The notes beneath the pieces are model-generated. The model saw nothing but the letters and a program-made list of their open reading frames with translations, was not told the origin of the DNA and did no database searches. From positions 62,001 to 126,000 of the forward strand of contig PBUB01000018.1 in NCBI GenBank assembly GCA_002729885.1: DNA of 64,000 nucleotides, read 5' to 3'. Both the position numbers and the translations under genes were made by a program. The DNA is from Spirochaetaceae bacterium (lineage in GTDB: Bacteria; Spirochaetota; Leptospiria; Leptospirales; Leptonemataceae). Below, one piece after another: positions 61,845 through 64,000 of the stretch; position 1 is the first letter of the stretch; every line of letters begins with the position of its first letter.

Positions 61845-62792
61845 TTGAATACGGCCATCGAAAAGAATAAAGGAATGAGTGCCCGGGAGATTCAGTCCCT
61901 GGTGAAACGTTGTGGGGATAAGGATCCAGATGCCTTGAAGGAGTTCTTCAGGCTCTATTCCAGTGATATATATAACTTTCCTCTGAGAGTTTTTCATCTG
62001 GATGAGGATGCTGCGTCGGATTTTTATCTGTATGCCTTTGAACGATTAAAAACCGGTCAGAGATTCAAATCGTTCCAGGGAAAAAGCAGCTTTAGAACCT
62101 GGTTCTACACAGTGCTGCGAAACATGCTCATCGACTGGATGCGTACGGTTCATGAAGTGAAAACCGTAGAAAAGCAGAAGTCCGATGAAGACTCCAGAAA
62201 TCTTCAATGGATCGAAACTGTAGCCGATCCGGAAACAGAACGGCCGGATGATTCCTCATTCATGGAGCATTTTCACGACATTCTGGGGCAACTTCCCCGG
62301 GATCTGAACATGGTCTTCAAGCTGGTATTTATTTATTACCTGGACCTGGAGCAGGATGACTGGGACTACCTGAAGGCGGAAACCGGGGCCGAACTCACAG
62401 ACATTGCTCGACGGATTGCCGAGCAAAAGAATGAGCTGGCGGAGCGCTCTACCGGAAATCAGGACCAGCAGGACAAGATCACATCCCTGTATCTCTCCAT
62501 TCTGGAATTGAAGACTAAAAAATCCAGGCTACTGGCGGAAATGGAGACCAGGAATGTGGATCCCGGAGAGGGAGCCGAGCTGGATCGGATTGAGCATCTC
62601 ATAGAAAAGAAGCAGAATCAACGAGATAGACTGATTCAGAAACGAAAAAAGGGGCATTTTGTGGTGCGGGCACCATACCGATTTGTCTCCGATGTGCTGG
62701 AAATACCGGAAGGCAGCGTATCGGTGATGATGTCCAGGATCATGGATGCATTTCGAATGGATCCGGAGATTCGAAAGGCCATTCTGGAATAA
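61845..62792 (+). CDS. Sigma-70-family factor with a coiled-coil insertion in region 4
   Basis: A 315-aa sigma factor. Region 2 is clear in about residues 18-105 (EFFRLYSSDIYNFPL, DFYLYAFERLKTGQRFKSF, SFRTWFYTVLRNMLIDWMR). Region 4 is split: its first part lies at about 146-190 (LGQLPRDLNMVFKLVFIYYL, ELTDIARRIAEQ) and its second part, with the recognition helix, at about 285-310 (VLEIPEGSVSVMMSRIMDAF). Between them are about 85 charged, heptad-like residues rich in Glu/Lys/Gln. No region 3. The start may be TTG 61845 or ATG 61875. The next gene is 55 bases downstream and may encode its regulator. Confidence 0.78.
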   Translation: MNTAIEKNKGMSAREIQSLVKRCGDKDPDALKEFFRLYSSDIYNFPLRVFHLDEDAASDFYLYAFERLKTGQRFKSFQGKSSFRTWFYTVLRNMLIDWMRTVHEVKTVEKQKSDEDSRNLQWIETVADPETERPDDSSFMEHFHDILGQLPRDLNMVFKLVFIYYLDLEQDDWDYLKAETGAELTDIARRIAEQKNELAERSTGNQDQQDKITSLYLSILELKTKKSRLLAEMETRNVDPGEGAELDRIEHLIEKKQNQRDRLIQKRKKGHFVVRAPYRFVSDVLEIPEGSVSVMMSRIMDAFRMDPEIRKAILE

Positions 62793-62847
62793 AAAATTCC
62801 CGGGAAGTTGTCTTATATTTCGTCTCCTGAGTTAGTGGAGAGCCATA

Positions 62848-63549
62848 ATGAATAATAATGATATCATCAAGCTGGAAGAGGCCCTGGTGGCCACCGGCCT
62901 TTACGGTAAGATCTCAGCCCAGCATCTGGACGAAGCCACATGGCCCCAGAAGCTGGAGGATATGCTGTCCCGCATGGAAAAGGGAAAAACCGTGCAGGAT
63001 CTCAGTGCATCTGAGCTAATCAATCTGTCCGAGCATCTGTATGTAAACCACAGGATGGATGCGGCCCATGAAGCCGTGCCCGAGGCATTGATGGCCACCG
63101 TAGAACGAGCTCTGGCGGCCGAAGCCGGTCCAGAAAGAGAAGGAATTGTGGTTCGATTGCTTCGAAATGGAATGGAGCTCATTCATGGTGGTCTGGCCGG
63201 CGCAACCCTGGAGCTGGCGCCGATTACGGCTACCAGACGCTCATCACCGGCCGAAGCGCCCTCCGAGAATCCCACCGGGTCTAGAATCGATCTGAGTCTG
63301 CCGGTAGGAAGAGGGCAGCTGCATTGTAGCATTCTTCAAACATCGGCCAGTGAAGCCATGGTTTCGCTTTCGCTCAAGAATCTGGCCGGAAGCTATCAGC
63401 TCTCTTTGCGCAAAGATGGCCGACTGGTAGGTTCTCATAGCGGAGTAAAGAGTGACCGTTCGGTGCAGTTTGACCGAATCATGCCAGGAAGTTATTCTGT
63501 GGAGCTCAAAGGAGCTTCCAACGTAGAAATCCCATTCTCCATCGTTTGA
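62848..63549 (+). CDS. Unknown protein, probable partner of the sigma factor
   Basis: A 233-aa protein. The first 110 residues are helical; the stretch SELINLSEHLYVNHRMDAAH followed by VPEALMATVERAL resembles the short helical domain of many anti-sigma factors, yet the zinc Cys/His motif is absent. The second half is beta-rich (LDLSLPVGRGQLHCSILQTS-like and SYQLSLRKDGRLVGSH). No membrane segment. GGAG lies eight bases before ATG and a terminator follows its stop, so sigma factor and this gene form a two-gene unit. Anti-sigma function is inference from position. Confidence 0.65.
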   Translation: MNNNDIIKLEEALVATGLYGKISAQHLDEATWPQKLEDMLSRMEKGKTVQDLSASELINLSEHLYVNHRMDAAHEAVPEALMATVERALAAEAGPEREGIVVRLLRNGMELIHGGLAGATLELAPITATRRSSPAEAPSENPTGSRIDLSLPVGRGQLHCSILQTSASEAMVSLSLKNLAGSYQLSLRKDGRLVGSHSGVKSDRSVQFDRIMPGSYSVELKGASNVEIPFSIV

Positions 63550-63576
63550 TTGAATCTTTATCGGTACTTGCCGATG

Positions 63577-63618
63577 AGCCCGAGTGGATCCCGTACCACC
63601 CGGGCTTTTTCTTTTTTA
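63577..63618 (+). terminator. Strong intrinsic terminator of the sigma operon
   Basis: Stem AGCCCG-A-GTGG (63577-63587) pairs with CCAC-C-CGGGCT (63596-63606), one A-C mismatch, eight-base loop, then TTTTTCTTTTTT. It follows 27 bases after the 233-aa gene. Confidence 0.93.
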
Positions 63619-63967
63619 TAGGGCCGAACAGACTCGGCCGACCATTCGTCTGATCAGGTTAAGTGTGGTCCTCGGTATGGATAGGCATCCTATCTATCTG
63701 CTCTGCGAGCGAAGGAGGAGCCGTCGGCTCTCGCCCTCCATGGCTCCGCCGACATTCGGCCCTGCCTTGCAACGCGCCGGTTCGCATAAACCCGGTAAAG
63801 CGGCTATAAGTCGCATCGGCGGATTTTGCCCCTTCAAGAGCATTGGAAAAAATGCCATGTTGAAGGTAAGTGAGTTGGTGGGTAGACAGCCTTGTTTGAC
63901 TGCAGGGTTACTTTGTGCAGGGTGGCTTCACGACCTCAGTAGATCTTCAGGCCCGGGGAGTACAGCA
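63619..63967. other. Intergenic region with several inverted repeats
   Basis: No reading frame is supported. Hairpins include GGCCGA/TCGGCC (63622-63639), GATAGG-CAT-CCTATC (63679-63693), and a GTCGGC...GCCGAC pair near 63723-63754. The stretch around 63765-63820 is G+C-rich and has no T-run. The last ~80 bases should hold the promoter of the gene that begins at 63968. Confidence 0.45.
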
Positions 63968-64000
63968 ATGAGCGAAATGTCTGGAGAAGAAATCCACAGG
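63968..64000 (+). CDS. Start of a gene cut by the window end
   Basis: An ATG at 63968 is preceded by GGGGAG with a seven-base spacer, an ideal ribosome site. Eleven codons are visible (MSEMSGEEIHR) before the window ends. No family can be assigned. Confidence 0.5.
   Translation, partial: MSEMSGEEIHR

Noticed and set aside
63760..63830. Short resemblance of the right-end intergenic region to the tRNA-Asp flank repeat (CTGCC-TGCAAC and a later TTTGCC)
   Set aside because: Only scattered short matches; could be chance in a G+C-rich segment.

Overview
The window looks like chromosome of a spirochaete of the order Leptospirales, probably a Leptonema/Turneriella-like or uncultured relative rather than Leptospira itself. 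The signs are family content and base composition. Present are a DUF1554-type surface protein, many lipoproteins with loose spirochaetal lipoboxes, membrane-anchored class III nucleotide cyclases, AraC regulators with a membrane sensor half, several SpoIIE-type phosphatases with a STAS partner, and long TPR/NHL proteins. G+C is roughly one half by eye. The lineage is an inference from family content, since no rRNA is present. There is no prophage, transposase or CRISPR array. One tRNA (Asp) is present.

Layout. 1-6.0 kb: a nitroreductase-like protein, two membrane cyclases around an AraC-type regulator, and a START-like secreted protein. 6.1-12.6 kb (minus strand): a tightly packed run of four overlapping small or unknown genes (42, 119 and 76 aa, then a two-lobed V4R-like protein), followed by a GAF-SpoIIE-TPR phosphatase, a phospholipase D/cardiolipin synthase and an EEP phosphodiesterase. 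12.8-19.2 kb: P1-nuclease/PLC-like secreted protein, DinB, YwaF-like membrane protein, RRM protein with terminator, Ogt, a small Cys-rich lipoprotein and a large unknown protein. 19.5-27.7 kb: PepN, a PAS hybrid kinase, a metallophosphatase, a DUF3592-like membrane protein and a HIBADH-family reductase. 27.8-30.0 kb: a sulfur module (SQR-like flavoprotein, TusE/DsrC, DsrE-family) behind two operator-like palindromes. 30.2-36.3 kb: a second START-like paralogue, a leishmanolysin-like lipoprotein, unknown envelope proteins, STAS plus membrane SpoIIE, and DUF1554. 36.5-38.5 kb: papain-like protease with an acidic tail, then a 138-bp repeat duplicated next to tRNA-Asp. 38.5-44.2 kb: GT2 glycosyltransferase and a three-gene lipid operon (AGPS-like oxidase, GlpD, lipid kinase). 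44.25-44.55 kb: a hairpin-rich tandem repeat. 44.6-53.7 kb: GNAT, GatB, a ParA-led envelope operon (ParA, single-pass protein, MORN lipoprotein, M23 peptidase), TPM/zinc-ribbon protein and heptosyltransferase. 53.7-64 kb: LptF/G permease, coiled-coil protein, TPR-NHL-VWA-like protein, TPR protein, M23 peptidase, an unusual sigma factor with a likely partner, a strong terminator and the first codons of another gene.

Working together. Envelope building and remodelling dominate: LPS transport and heptose addition, ether or glycerophospholipid supply, cardiolipin synthesis, two M23 peptidases and many lipoproteins. Around these sit signalling outputs of cyclases, phosphatases, STAS, a hybrid kinase and an alternative sigma factor. 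The most original features are the overlapping V4R-SpoIIE signalling operon, a sigma factor whose region 4 is split by a coiled-coil insertion, the duplicated tRNA-flank repeat and the 90-bp hairpin repeat. Functions given for these are hypotheses.
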